From Chitinophagales bacterium (GTDB lineage Bacteria > Bacteroidota > Bacteroidia > Chitinophagales > Saprospiraceae): 32,500 bases of DNA. Position numbers and translations under genes: made by a program. The stretch covers positions 97,135 to 129,634 of the forward strand of contig JAIXKS010000058.1 in the NCBI GenBank assembly GCA_026928325.1. Reading direction: 5' to 3'. Numbering within the stretch: position 1 is the stretch's first letter; the number at the start of each line of letters is the position of its first letter. Of this stretch, positions 8,996 to 15,669 are shown one piece after another. Under the pieces are notes generated by a model that was not told the origin of the DNA, did not search any database, and saw nothing but the letters and a program-made list of their open reading frames with translations.

Positions 8996-9193
8996 TTACT
9001 CCTTATCAAGGTCGTAGCTTCCCCAATCTGTATCTAAATATATTCTGCAAGCACCACTGACATAACCGATTTCTTCGCCATATTCACCCAAAAGCTTATT
9101 GCCATCCATATAGCCTGATGCAGAAGAAAGAACACCTCCTGTTGTAATATCCCTTATTTCTTTCCTACCAAAAGTTGCATTTATTAGTTGAAC
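8996..9193 (-). pseudogene. Coding remnant resembling a small beta-flower-type protein
   Basis: This open stretch of 65 codons runs from a TGA to TAA at 8996 with no ATG near its 5' end; the only internal Met is about 29 codons in. The translation (GRKEIRDITTGGVLSSASGY, MDGNKLLGEYGEEIGYVSG) has short Gly-centred beta repeats. These recall the small '4-fold beta flower' proteins common in Bacteroidota, an impression not a match. It follows directly behind the truncated AbiEi-like frame on the same strand, so a deletion may have joined two unrelated genes. Confidence 0.35.
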
Positions 9194-9242
9194 TCAAGAT
9201 AATATAACACAGAGATAAATGTATAGATATACAATTGAAAAT

Positions 9243-9413
9243 CTAAGAGATAAAAGTTTTTAGTTTCTCTGTACGCACATAGTAGTTCAGCTTTTGGTTA
9301 AGTGATTGAAAATTGTCCTCTCCTAACAATAAAGCCACTGACGGCAATGTGAAAACCGTATTTGAATTGTTATACAACAACCATAAAAAATCTTTGTTTT
9401 GTGAACTGTACAT
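9243..9413 (-). pseudogene. Truncated AbiEi-like antitoxin (N-terminal wing-helix part only)
   Basis: The 56-codon frame starts at an ATG (MYSSQNKDFLWLLYNN) and continues with TVFTLPSVALLLGEDNFQSL, then NQKLNYYVRTEKL, before a premature TAG. This closely resembles the opening of Bacteroidota AbiEi-type antitoxins of type IV toxin-antitoxin systems. There an N-terminal winged helix ends with a 'YYVRTGKL…KGIYAK' strand and is followed by roughly 130 or more further residues. Here the sequence departs from the family right after the KL. No AbiEii nucleotidyltransferase-toxin gene is visible in the window. A good promoter (9439-9469) and two palindromic sites (9503-9566) remain upstream. The short product could still bind DNA, but is most likely a relic. 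Confidence 0.55.
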
Positions 9414-9438
9414 TGTGTTTATTCAAATGTTTGGTTCA

Positions 9439-9469
9439 CAAAAGTATATAATTTGCTTTTACCATCCAA
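9439..9469 (-). promoter_or_regulatory. Promoter of the AbiEi-like remnant
   Basis: On the minus strand a -33 TTTG (near 9466-9470) is followed after about 20 bases by TACTTTTG (9439-9446), a perfect TAnnTTTG box, 25 bp before the ATG at 9413. Confidence 0.5.
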
Positions 9470-9502
9470 AACTAATAAGATTTATTTAGCCTGGACTCAA
9501 TT

Positions 9503-9566
9503 TTTATTGACTATACTCAATAAATACATATTATTTTATCATTTTATTGACTATACACAATAAAAT
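9503..9566. promoter_or_regulatory. Two tandem palindromic operator-like sites
   Basis: Two copies of a 22-bp near-perfect palindrome, TTTATTGA-N6-TCAATAAA, lie at 9503-9524 and 9543-9564 (the second has ACAATAAA in its right arm). Their starts are 40 bp apart, about four helical turns, just upstream of the AbiEi-like promoter. AbiEi proteins are known to repress their own operon by binding paired inverted repeats, so these may be its operators. Confidence 0.5.
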
Positions 9567-9602
9567 CGCACTTATTACAAGCTTGTATTTGATATCTATT
9601 CT

Positions 9603-9887
9603 TTAATATTCAAAATTAAAATTCACAAACATAAATTCAGGATTATTTTTTGACAAAGTCATTTGAGTCTTAGACTTGACTTCAATTTGAGAGTCTACGC
9701 TAATGAGATCGATAATCTCCTCCTTAGATAAATCTTTGACCTCATCGGCAACAAAAATGATACTCTCTCCTTTGATTCCATCCCAGAACCAAACTTCATG
9801 TAGTGCATCGTAATTCTGTAACTTTATCGGATTACGAGAAATGATTTTCGTATCAGGTTCACTTCCTACATTTTTAAACTTTTCCAT
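9603..9887 (-). CDS. Small hypothetical protein
   Basis: I do not recognise the 94-residue product (MEKFKNVGSEPDTK…). It has no signal peptide and no membrane segment. It contains acidic and aromatic stretches such as YDALHEVWFWDGIKG, then SIIFVADEVKDLSKEEI, suggesting a compact alpha/beta cytoplasmic protein. The ATG at 9887 is preferred because the in-frame ATG farther up (9950) lies inside the inverted-repeat element starting at 9925. The A-rich leader TTTAAAACAAATAAATAAT just before 9887 is typical of the phylum. The insertion 38 bp upstream may have separated the gene from its original promoter. Confidence 0.5.
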   Translation of the reverse strand: MEKFKNVGSEPDTKIISRNPIKLQNYDALHEVWFWDGIKGESIIFVADEVKDLSKEEIIDLISVDSQIEVKSKTQMTLSKNNPEFMFVNFNFEY

Positions 9888-9924
9888 ATTATTTATTTGT
9901 TTTAAATTTTTATTATTTTTTTTT

Positions 9925-10086
9925 GTAACTACTCGGGTATATGCTTTCAAATCATAAAAAAGGAGTATTTTTCATCAGACGAAGCTACTTTTTGAGTTAA
10001 TAGCAGAGCTATTGACGAAAAAAGAGCTGAAGTATCATGGAAAATACACATTTTTTGATTGAAATTGATCATACCTGAGTAGTTAC
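9925..10086. mobile_element. IS66-like MITE (162 bp, imperfect terminal inverted repeats)
   Basis: The ends are inverted repeats beginning GTAACTACTCGGGTAT (left) and, read inward from the right, GTAACTACTCAGGTAT. Similarity continues, with small gaps, through TTTCAA…TCA…AAAAAA for about 36 bases. IS66-family elements start with GTAA. No transposase is encoded inside. An 8-bp target duplication is not evident (TTTTTTTT left, ATATTTTC right), so it is old or the ends have mutated. Confidence 0.6.
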
Positions 10087-10131
10087 ATATTTTCAAAGAA
10101 GGTAAAAGAGTTGAATGAAACAACGTTACAT

Positions 10132-10587
10132 TCAGTCCATAATCTTCAATAATGCTTCCGGATTTTCATAATAGTGATAAATCGGCATTAAGGTCGGGGT
10201 CAAGCTTTTCAACTGTATCAATTCATTATAGAAATTCTTTCGACTGACACGTGAATGATATACCATTTGGTCGATCAAACCCATTCCTCTTTTACTTAAC
10301 AGTTGTTCAATTTGGCTATTACAATCGTTGATGACCTCGATAAAGTCATCCACTGTAGATTTATTGAAATTGCGTCTAATACTTTTATACTCCTTGATGA
10401 TACGTGCCAATCTATCGCGATTGGATTGTAAGCCTTTTTGAAAATACCAGGATTGATTTTCTACATCATTCAGTTTGCTTTTAATCTTACAATATTCCAA
10501 TATGAGCCGGATGACGCTGTTACTCTTGTTTTCGGCGGTTTCTGTATCCGTAAAAAGAGGTATGATTTTATTTGCTTTTATTCCCAT
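10132..10587 (-). CDS. Helical hypothetical protein
   Basis: I do not recognise this 151-residue product. It is predicted to be almost wholly helical and charged, with a central basic stretch (RDRLARIIKEYKSIRRNFNK, about 57-76) and an aromatic end (PIYHYYENPEALLKIMD). There is no signal peptide or membrane segment. The start at 10587 is the only good ATG. It follows the gene ending at 10643 on the same strand with a 55-bp gap, so the two may form a short operon. Nothing in it identifies a toxin, antitoxin or phage function. Confidence 0.5.
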   Translation of the reverse strand: MGIKANKIIPLFTDTETAENKSNSVIRLILEYCKIKSKLNDVENQSWYFQKGLQSNRDRLARIIKEYKSIRRNFNKSTVDDFIEVINDCNSQIEQLLSKRGMGLIDQMVYHSRVSRKNFYNELIQLKSLTPTLMPIYHYYENPEALLKIMD

Positions 10588-10642
10588 GGGTTTTATGGTT
10601 TTAAGATGTTAAGAAAATTTCATTTTATTTGAGGTTTACTAA

Positions 10643-11356
10643 TCACTTATAGCAAATATTATCTTTAGAAATCAATGAAAAATACCACATTGTATATATG
10701 CTAAATTGTTTTACTTTTTGTCCTGAGTATGTATGAATAATGAAGTGTTCAAAAAAATCTTCAATTAGCGGTGTATTTGGGTTTTTACTATTGATTTGGT
10801 TACGTATTTGTTCAGGCAATGGGTATGGTGGATGCTTTAATTTTGATATAAATATTTGTCCGATATCGTTCAAAAATTTTTCTCCGGCATGCAAACGATT
10901 GCCCAAACCAGGTTCACTGGCGTAGTTGGTTCCATATAGATAAAAATCATCATTTTTTTCTTTAATCCAAACTGAATCCTGACAAAATTCTTTTCCAAGT
11001 TCAATAAGTTTGTCTTTGAAATTTGGATCATTTTTTAAATTAACTACAAAAAATGAATCCTCGCCTTTGTATTCAGCAAATGGTGTTCCATTACTTTCTA
11101 TATATCCACCATCAACTGCCGTTACTCCAAAGTGATGTGCAAATAATTTTGCTCTTAACAATCTTGTTCGTTTCTTATTTTCGGCTGGGGTGTATTTTCC
11201 ACCTTCTTCTTTGTCTTTTTGTGGATATATACAATTGATACATTTTGTACGACATGCTGAAATTAATGCTATATCATATTCTAATGTTTGCTTCCAAATT
11301 CTACTCAATCCAGCTTCTTGTAATGCTATATTTTCTAATTCAATCTTTGTTTTCAT
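10643..11356 (-). CDS. DUF3293-like hypothetical protein
   Basis: The central part (about residues 60-165) has the order seen in DUF3293-like proteins: a basic helix (KKRTRLLRAKLFAHHFGV), then VDGGYIES. This is followed by a strand with EDSFFVVNL, a helix (KDKLIELGKEF), the QDS motif with VWI, and a YLYGTN turn. DUF3293 proteins occur in bacteria and large phages and have no settled function. The N-terminus adds a Cys-rich patch (SACRTKCINCIYP, three Cys near 34-42) that could bind a metal. The C-terminus (about 175-237) is not recognised. At 237 residues it is longer than a minimal DUF3293 domain. It is probably co-transcribed with the gene downstream. The assignment rests on motif recall only. 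Confidence 0.5.
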   Translation of the reverse strand: MKTKIELENIALQEAGLSRIWKQTLEYDIALISACRTKCINCIYPQKDKEEGGKYTPAENKKRTRLLRAKLFAHHFGVTAVDGGYIESNGTPFAEYKGEDSFFVVNLKNDPNFKDKLIELGKEFCQDSVWIKEKNDDFYLYGTNYASEPGLGNRLHAGEKFLNDIGQIFISKLKHPPYPLPEQIRNQINSKNPNTPLIEDFFEHFIIHTYSGQKVKQFSIYTMWYFSLISKDNICYK

Positions 11357-11490
11357 ATCTTATTTTTTTCAATAAATACTTGCAGCAAATATTTCCTTTT
11401 GCTTGATCCCAGATTAATAAAATACCAGACGACTTTAGCTTTCTGGATTAATACAAACGCATGAAACATACTTTGTATAGCTAATTGGAA

Positions 11491-11567
11491 TTATCCCATG
11501 GCGATATCCAATGCGCTCCAATCATTTGCGCTATCATTATTGATAAGCCGTTGGGCACAGTTTTTTT
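11491..11567 (-). pseudogene. Out-of-frame coding tail behind the 11568 gene
   Basis: Directly after the TAA of the upstream gene, a different frame reads FAIKKNCAQRLINNDSANDW and then SALDIAMG before TAA at 11491. The composition is coding-like and it touches a run of nine A/T bases, a typical slippage site. It may be the true C-terminus of the 11568 gene after a frameshift, or the end of a fused relic. Confidence 0.3.
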
Positions 11568-11849
11568 TTATGGCAAAATTTCACCTGTTTCAAAATTACT
11601 ATCAACTGCATCTATTGGAACAACTCTAGGACGTTCTTCAAATGACCATGTTGTATCCGAATCAAGTTTTAATTCCACCCATGATGAAGTAAAATCAGAA
11701 TCTCCGGGATATTCACTATGAAAATAACGCACTTTCAAATATAATTTCCCTTCTCGGAAAACCAAATTTGCTCGATTATCTTTCAAAAATTTTCTGAAAT
11801 TACCGATAACTTCATCGACGATTTTTAAATTGTGTTTTTCTGGTATCAT
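11568..11849 (-). CDS. Small hypothetical protein, possibly frameshifted at its end
   Basis: I do not recognise this 93-residue protein (MIPEKHNLKIVDEVIGNF…). It looks like an alpha/beta cytoplasmic protein with an N-terminal helix and then beta strands (LVFREGKLYLKVRYF, then SSWVELKLDSDTTW). It has no signal peptide or transmembrane segment. It ends ETGEILP just before a nine-base poly-A run (coding sense). Coding-like sequence continues in another frame for about 26 codons, so the visible stop may come from an indel. The strand matches the neighbouring small genes, but gaps of more than 200 bp on both sides argue against one operon. Confidence 0.45.
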   Translation of the reverse strand: MIPEKHNLKIVDEVIGNFRKFLKDNRANLVFREGKLYLKVRYFHSEYPGDSDFTSSWVELKLDSDTTWSFEERPRVVPIDAVDSNFETGEILP

Positions 11850-12144
11850 ATTATTATCTTTTAAATGGTTTACGCTTATTAAAAAATTATATCACAAATC
11901 TATGTCCGTGGTACGCCAAAGTGTGTCGCTCTAAAAAATCATTTGTAAAAGATTATGTTTTTTATTAGTTTATGTGATATAAACATTATTCTGTTAACTT
12001 TCATGTGCATGATGATGAATTAAAGTATAATACACGTTCTAATTTTTCCATTAATGTTTTTTCTAATCTACCTTTATCAAAGCCATTCTCACTCCAAAAC
12101 GGTACAGATATAATTTATCACAAATCAATATAACCATTACCTCA
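11850..12144. other. Intergenic stretch with a C-terminal gene remnant (12001-12114, minus strand)
   Basis: Only one coding-like piece is visible: a minus-strand frame at 12001-12114 opening just after a TAA and reading IISVPFWSENGFDKGR, then LEKTLMEKLERVLYFN. It has no start codon, so it is probably the 3' end of a lost gene. The family is not recognised. Confidence 0.35.
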
Positions 12145-12732
12145 TCAACACCACTCCATCCATACACGCTGATCTACCATCGGCACATGATTGTCGGTAC
12201 ATACCTGCATCGTGTGGCCTGTGCCACCTTGTTGCGGTTTTTCTAAATCATCGTAAAATATACCCAACGCAGCTTTGGGCAATGTCTGACTACCCAATAC
12301 TTTGACCGTGTCGCGAATGATATAGGCCGCTTTCATCGCATTCCTGTCACGGACACCGGATACATATCGATCTACAAGGCTTTGGGTCTTTTTATTGGTC
12401 TTGGAGTAGAAGACTACTTCCTCTTCTTCAACAATATCCATACTGTCTATAGAATGGACCTGAGTTGTAAAGCTGTGTTTTTTACGGTGTGTATCGTAGG
12501 GTATTACCACCTCCAAACGCTCGGCATCTACTTCCGCCACACCTTGGGAAAACAAGGCATCCGCACCAGCAGCATTCCCGCTTCTAAATTGAATATGTAG
12601 GGTTTTTTCTGCCAGCAATCTGCCTAATTGAACCAACTTTTCTTCGTCTTGTGGCAAGACATCTCTTTTGCCTTCAAGCAGTACCACTGTGCCAGCCACA
12701 TCAAACTGATCAATAAAATCTTGTAATGTCAT
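12145..12732 (-). CDS. SLOG-domain (Rossmann-like) protein
   Basis: This 195-residue cytoplasmic protein looks like a SLOG-superfamily member, the Rossmann-type fold of DprA, LOG and TRPM nucleotide-binding domains. Residues 13-25 form the first strand and turn (AGTVVLLEGKRDV), followed by a helix. FRSGNAAGADALFSQGV at about 49-65 fits the family's G-x-A-x-GAD phosphate-binding loop. A strand with VVIPYDTHRKKH follows. The tail includes KVLGSQTLPKAALGIFYDD and QQGGTGHTMQVC. SLOG proteins bind nucleotides or nucleotide-derived ligands and occur in some defence systems, but no partner effector gene is adjacent. Base composition stands out: two 60-base lines I counted are 33/60 and 31/60 G+C, against roughly one third in neighbouring genes, suggesting recent acquisition. 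Confidence 0.6.
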   Translation of the reverse strand: MTLQDFIDQFDVAGTVVLLEGKRDVLPQDEEKLVQLGRLLAEKTLHIQFRSGNAAGADALFSQGVAEVDAERLEVVIPYDTHRKKHSFTTQVHSIDSMDIVEEEEVVFYSKTNKKTQSLVDRYVSGVRDRNAMKAAYIIRDTVKVLGSQTLPKAALGIFYDDLEKPQQGGTGHTMQVCTDNHVPMVDQRVWMEWC

Positions 12733-12991
12733 TATGTTTAAAAATTTATCGGTTTCCTCTATTTAATATCATCCATCAGAGGCTACAACTTAGGTTTTTT
12801 AAATAGGTACCTAGAATGAGTTGCTTTGAGTGATGATTAGTTGGGTTATTTTAGATTTATGATTAGCTTTGGTGCAAGTAAAAGCTAATTGGATCAAATT
12901 AAAGAACAAGGTATTGCAAATTCTTTATTGCCATTTAATAAATTCAATCCAAATATATATTGATTTTTTGATTTAATTAAATAAACTCCCT

Positions 12992-13026
12992 TTAAACTGG
13001 TTTACAACTGAAATAAACAGACTTTT
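12992..13026 (+). repeat. Direct repeat, right copy
   Basis: Matches 8535-8567 in the same orientation: TTAAACTGGTTTA, a variable few bases, AAATAAAC, one mismatch and GACTTTT. It is placed about 4.46 kb from the left copy, at the other edge of the accessory stretch. Confidence 0.55.
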
Positions 13027-13123
13027 ACACTTTTTTTAATCTTTCTGTTTTTTCCCTATATAGCGTCAAATACAGCAGAAGGTGCTGGTTACCGAAATTA
13101 AACCACATGCTTCTGATTTGCTA

Positions 13124-13178
13124 GTGCTCTGTCTATAAAAAGAACGACATCATTAAGATTTTTTTGTTGACAGAGCAC
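13124..13178. mobile_element. TA-flanked fold-back MITE, 55-bp copy (reverse orientation)
   Basis: The element is flanked by TA (13122-13123 and 13179-13180) and has a perfect 10-bp terminal inverted repeat GTGCTCTGTC/GACAGAGCAC. Its right part is the reverse complement of the left end of the 5380 and 18755 copies (…ATCTTAATGA…GTCGTT). The middle is deleted. Confidence 0.8.
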
Positions 13179-13284
13179 TAGTTTGAAAATGGATTTAGAG
13201 TAAAAATTGGAATCGTGGAACGAGAATTCCTTGAGATATATAAAATAAATATAATGTTTGTACCAAAATGTGATAAAATCTCCT

Positions 13285-13292
13285 CATCTTTG
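13285..13292 (+). promoter_or_regulatory. Possible -7 box giving a near-leaderless helicase mRNA
   Basis: CATCTTTG differs from TAnnTTTG only at the first base and ends 7 bp before the ATG at 13300, so the transcript would have almost no leader. A TTTG at 13257-13260 is 24 bp upstream, a rather long spacer. Confidence 0.3.
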
Positions 13293-13299
13293 TCTTCCT

Positions 13300-15564
13300 A
13301 TGCAATCACTGTCCACAAATTACTTAGACGAACTCAATCCGGTGCAAAGGCAAGCTGCTTCTTGTATTGAAGGTCCTGCTATGGTTATTGCGGGTCCCGG
13401 TTCCGGAAAAACAAGGGTGCTTACCTATCGCATTGCTCATATGATTCATGAGGGAATTCCTCCGGGTCAGATTATGGCGCTTACCTTTACGAATAAGGCC
13501 GCAAGAGAGATGAAAGACCGGATCGAAGTCCTTGTAGGTTCTAAAGCTCAACGCGTTTGGGCGGGAACTTTTCACTCTATATTTGCGCGTATTTTACGGG
13601 TTGAAGCCCACAAAATTGGGTATCCTAATGATTTTACGATTTATGATACTGATGATACCAAGAGCGTTATTTCCGAAATCGTTACTCAGCTGAATCTTGA
13701 TAAAAAGTTATATGCTCCTACGGTCATTCGGGCTCGGATATCTAGCGCTAAGAGTAATCTCATTACGCCTAAAGCCTATGCTGCCAATGAGGAGTTAATG
13801 GCTTATGATAGGATGAATCGAAGGCCGATGATATTTCAGATATATGAAAAATATGTCGCACGATGTCAGCGTGCCGGAGCCATGGACTTTGATGATTTAT
13901 TACTCCAGATGTTTCGCTTATTGTACCAAAATCCAGATCAAGTTCGAGAGAAATATCAACAACAATTCCGATATCTCTTAGTTGATGAGTTTCAGGATAC
14001 CAATACGCTTCAATATGAGATTATCAAGCTTTTGGTCATGTATCACGGGAGTACCCATAATATTTGTGTCGTCGGTGATGATGCCCAAAGTATTTATTCG
14101 TTTAGAGGTGCGACGATAGAGAATATTCTTCAGTTTGAAAATGATTTTCCGGATTTGCAGACTTTTAAGTTGGAGCAAAATTATCGTTCGACGAGCTACA
14201 TTGTCAATGCGGCTAATGAAGTGATTAATCACAATAAGCGACAGATTCAAAAGAAGATTTGGACACAAAAATCCGAGGGCAACAAGATCAAAATCAATAA
14301 GTCAATGACGGAAACCGAAGAGGGCAAAAGAGTCGCTGACATGATTATTGAACAAAAAAATAGGTTTAACCTAGCCAATAGAGATATTGCCATTCTATAC
14401 CGTACTAACGGGCAATCTCGTATTTTTGAAGAGCAGTTAAGACGTTATAATATACCATATCGCATTTATGGTGGGTTTTCATTTTATTCCCGTAAGGAAA
14501 TCAAAGACCTTATGGCTTACATGCGACTTACGATCAATGATAAGGACGATGAAGCGCTCAAACGCATCATTAATTATCCCAAAAGAGCTATCGGAGATAC
14601 AACGATCAAACAATTAGCTAAGCTTGCGGATGATAACAATATGAGCATGTGGGAAGTATTAACCCAGATTGATTTTAACTCGAGATCCCGTAAAAATATC
14701 GGAGATTTTGTGGAATTGATGCGTGCTTTCAAGGCTAAAGCCGCTAAAGCCAATGCCTATGAGATTGCCACCTATATCTACAGAAATAGTGGAATTGAAA
14801 AACTCCTAAAAGAAGATCAAACCATCGAAGGAAAGGAACGAGTAGAAAATGTAATTTCACTCCTCGACGGTATCCAAGAGTTCGTCCAAGATGATGAAGT
14901 TCAGTCTGGTGAAGAAGCGAGTACAGACCGTAGTCTTTCTGCCTACATCCAAACGATATCGCTGATGACAGACGCTGATGATAATAAGGATGAAAACCCC
15001 GATCACGTCTCACTGATGTCTATTCATGCTGCCAAGGGACTTGAATTTAGATCTATTTTCGTGGTAGGATTGGAGGAGAATATTTTTCCTAGCTACTTGT
15101 CTATGACAGAAAGCCAACAGATTGACGAAGAAAGGCGGTTGTTTTATGTGGCTATTACAAGAGCGGAAGAGCATCTTTGCCTTAGCTATGCCAATAGCCG
15201 GTATCAATATGGCCAAGTACGGTATAATGACCCAAGTCGATTTATAGAAGAAATCTCTGATGACAATATAGACGCTATCATTTCCATAACGAAAAAACCG
15301 ACGTTTGCCGAACCTAAAATCCTTGGGAATTTCAAAACTCCGGGATTACAGTCGCCCAAACTCAATATTGATCCAAGTCAGTTTGTAGCTTCAGACCCCA
15401 AAGAGATCAAAGTAGGGATGGAAATCTTACACCTTAAATTTGGCCAAGGAAAAGTAGTTGCCGTGGATGAGCGATTGGTAGCTACCATCGTTTTTGATGC
15501 CTTGTCTGAAAACAAGGAAAAACGAATCATGCTTCAATTTGCCAAACTTCAGATTCTTTCGTAA
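13300..15564 (+). CDS. UvrD/PcrA-type superfamily 1 DNA helicase
   Basis: ATP-dependent 3'-5' DNA helicase expected to act in nucleotide-excision and mismatch repair and in clearing stalled forks. With the ATG at 13300 it has 754 residues, normal for the family. All SF1A motifs are present in order: Q motif LNPVQ; Walker A AGPGSGKTRV (31-40); Ia LTFTNKAAREM; II LLVDEFQDTN (about 227-235); III GDDAQSIYSFRGA; IV QNYRST; V SIHAAKGLEF; VI VAITRAEE. The C-terminal ~50 residues (KVGMEILHLKFGQGKVVAVD) form the Tudor-like RNA-polymerase-binding module of PcrA. The upstream in-frame TTG at 13258 is rejected because it lacks conserved residues and overlaps the promoter region. A 39-bp MITE follows 6 bp after the stop. 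Confidence 0.95.
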   Translation: MQSLSTNYLDELNPVQRQAASCIEGPAMVIAGPGSGKTRVLTYRIAHMIHEGIPPGQIMALTFTNKAAREMKDRIEVLVGSKAQRVWAGTFHSIFARILRVEAHKIGYPNDFTIYDTDDTKSVISEIVTQLNLDKKLYAPTVIRARISSAKSNLITPKAYAANEELMAYDRMNRRPMIFQIYEKYVARCQRAGAMDFDDLLLQMFRLLYQNPDQVREKYQQQFRYLLVDEFQDTNTLQYEIIKLLVMYHGSTHNICVVGDDAQSIYSFRGATIENILQFENDFPDLQTFKLEQNYRSTSYIVNAANEVINHNKRQIQKKIWTQKSEGNKIKINKSMTETEEGKRVADMIIEQKNRFNLANRDIAILYRTNGQSRIFEEQLRRYNIPYRIYGGFSFYSRKEIKDLMAYMRLTINDKDDEALKRIINYPKRAIGDTTIKQLAKLADDNNMSMWEVLTQIDFNSRSRKNIGDFVELMRAFKAKAAKANAYEIATYIYRNSGIEKLLKEDQTIEGKERVENVISLLDGIQEFVQDDEVQSGEEASTDRSLSAYIQTISLMTDADDNKDENPDHVSLMSIHAAKGLEFRSIFVVGLEENIFPSYLSMTESQQIDEERRLFYVAITRAEEHLCLSYANSRYQYGQVRYNDPSRFIEEISDDNIDAIISITKKPTFAEPKILGNFKTPGLQSPKLNIDPSQFVASDPKEIKVGMEILHLKFGQGKVVAVDERLVATIVFDALSENKEKRIMLQFAKLQILS

Positions 15565-15570
15565 CGCATA

Positions 15571-15609
15571 GTGCTCTGTCTATAAAAAGTTTTTTTGTTG
15601 ACTTAGCAC
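15571..15609. mobile_element. Smallest TA-flanked fold-back MITE copy (39 bp), possible terminator
   Basis: It is flanked by TA on both sides (15569-15570, 15610-15611). It keeps only the two termini, GTGCTCTGTCTATAAAAAG and a right arm ending TTAGCAC, which fold into an almost uninterrupted hairpin. It lies 6 bp after the helicase stop codon, between convergent genes. Confidence 0.75.
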
Positions 15610-15669
15610 TAGTGCGCTGGTTTTCAAAACAGTTGAGAAGATTGGATGGAAAAATAGTGTAAACTCGGA

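Larger units (their letters stand above)
12733..13299. other. Intergenic region between divergent genes with a repeat, a MITE and a relic frame
   Basis: It holds the right copy of the direct repeat (12992-13026), the 55-bp MITE (13124-13178) and a possible helicase promoter. A broken frame near 12859-12963 (MISFGASKS, stop, then LDQIKEQGIANSLLPFNKF) may be a gene remnant; its family is not recognised. Confidence 0.4.

Noticed and set aside
9888-9950. Longer start for the small gene at 9603
   Set aside because: The extra codons (MKAYTRVV…) come partly from the end of the IS66-like inverted-repeat element.
8293-13120. A multi-gene defence island
   Set aside because: Apart from an AbiEi-like stub and a lone SLOG gene there are no recognisable effectors, nucleases or restriction genes, and most frames are short or broken.
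13258-13299. Upstream TTG start for the helicase
   Set aside because: It adds 14 residues not typical of UvrD/PcrA and overlaps the putative promoter.
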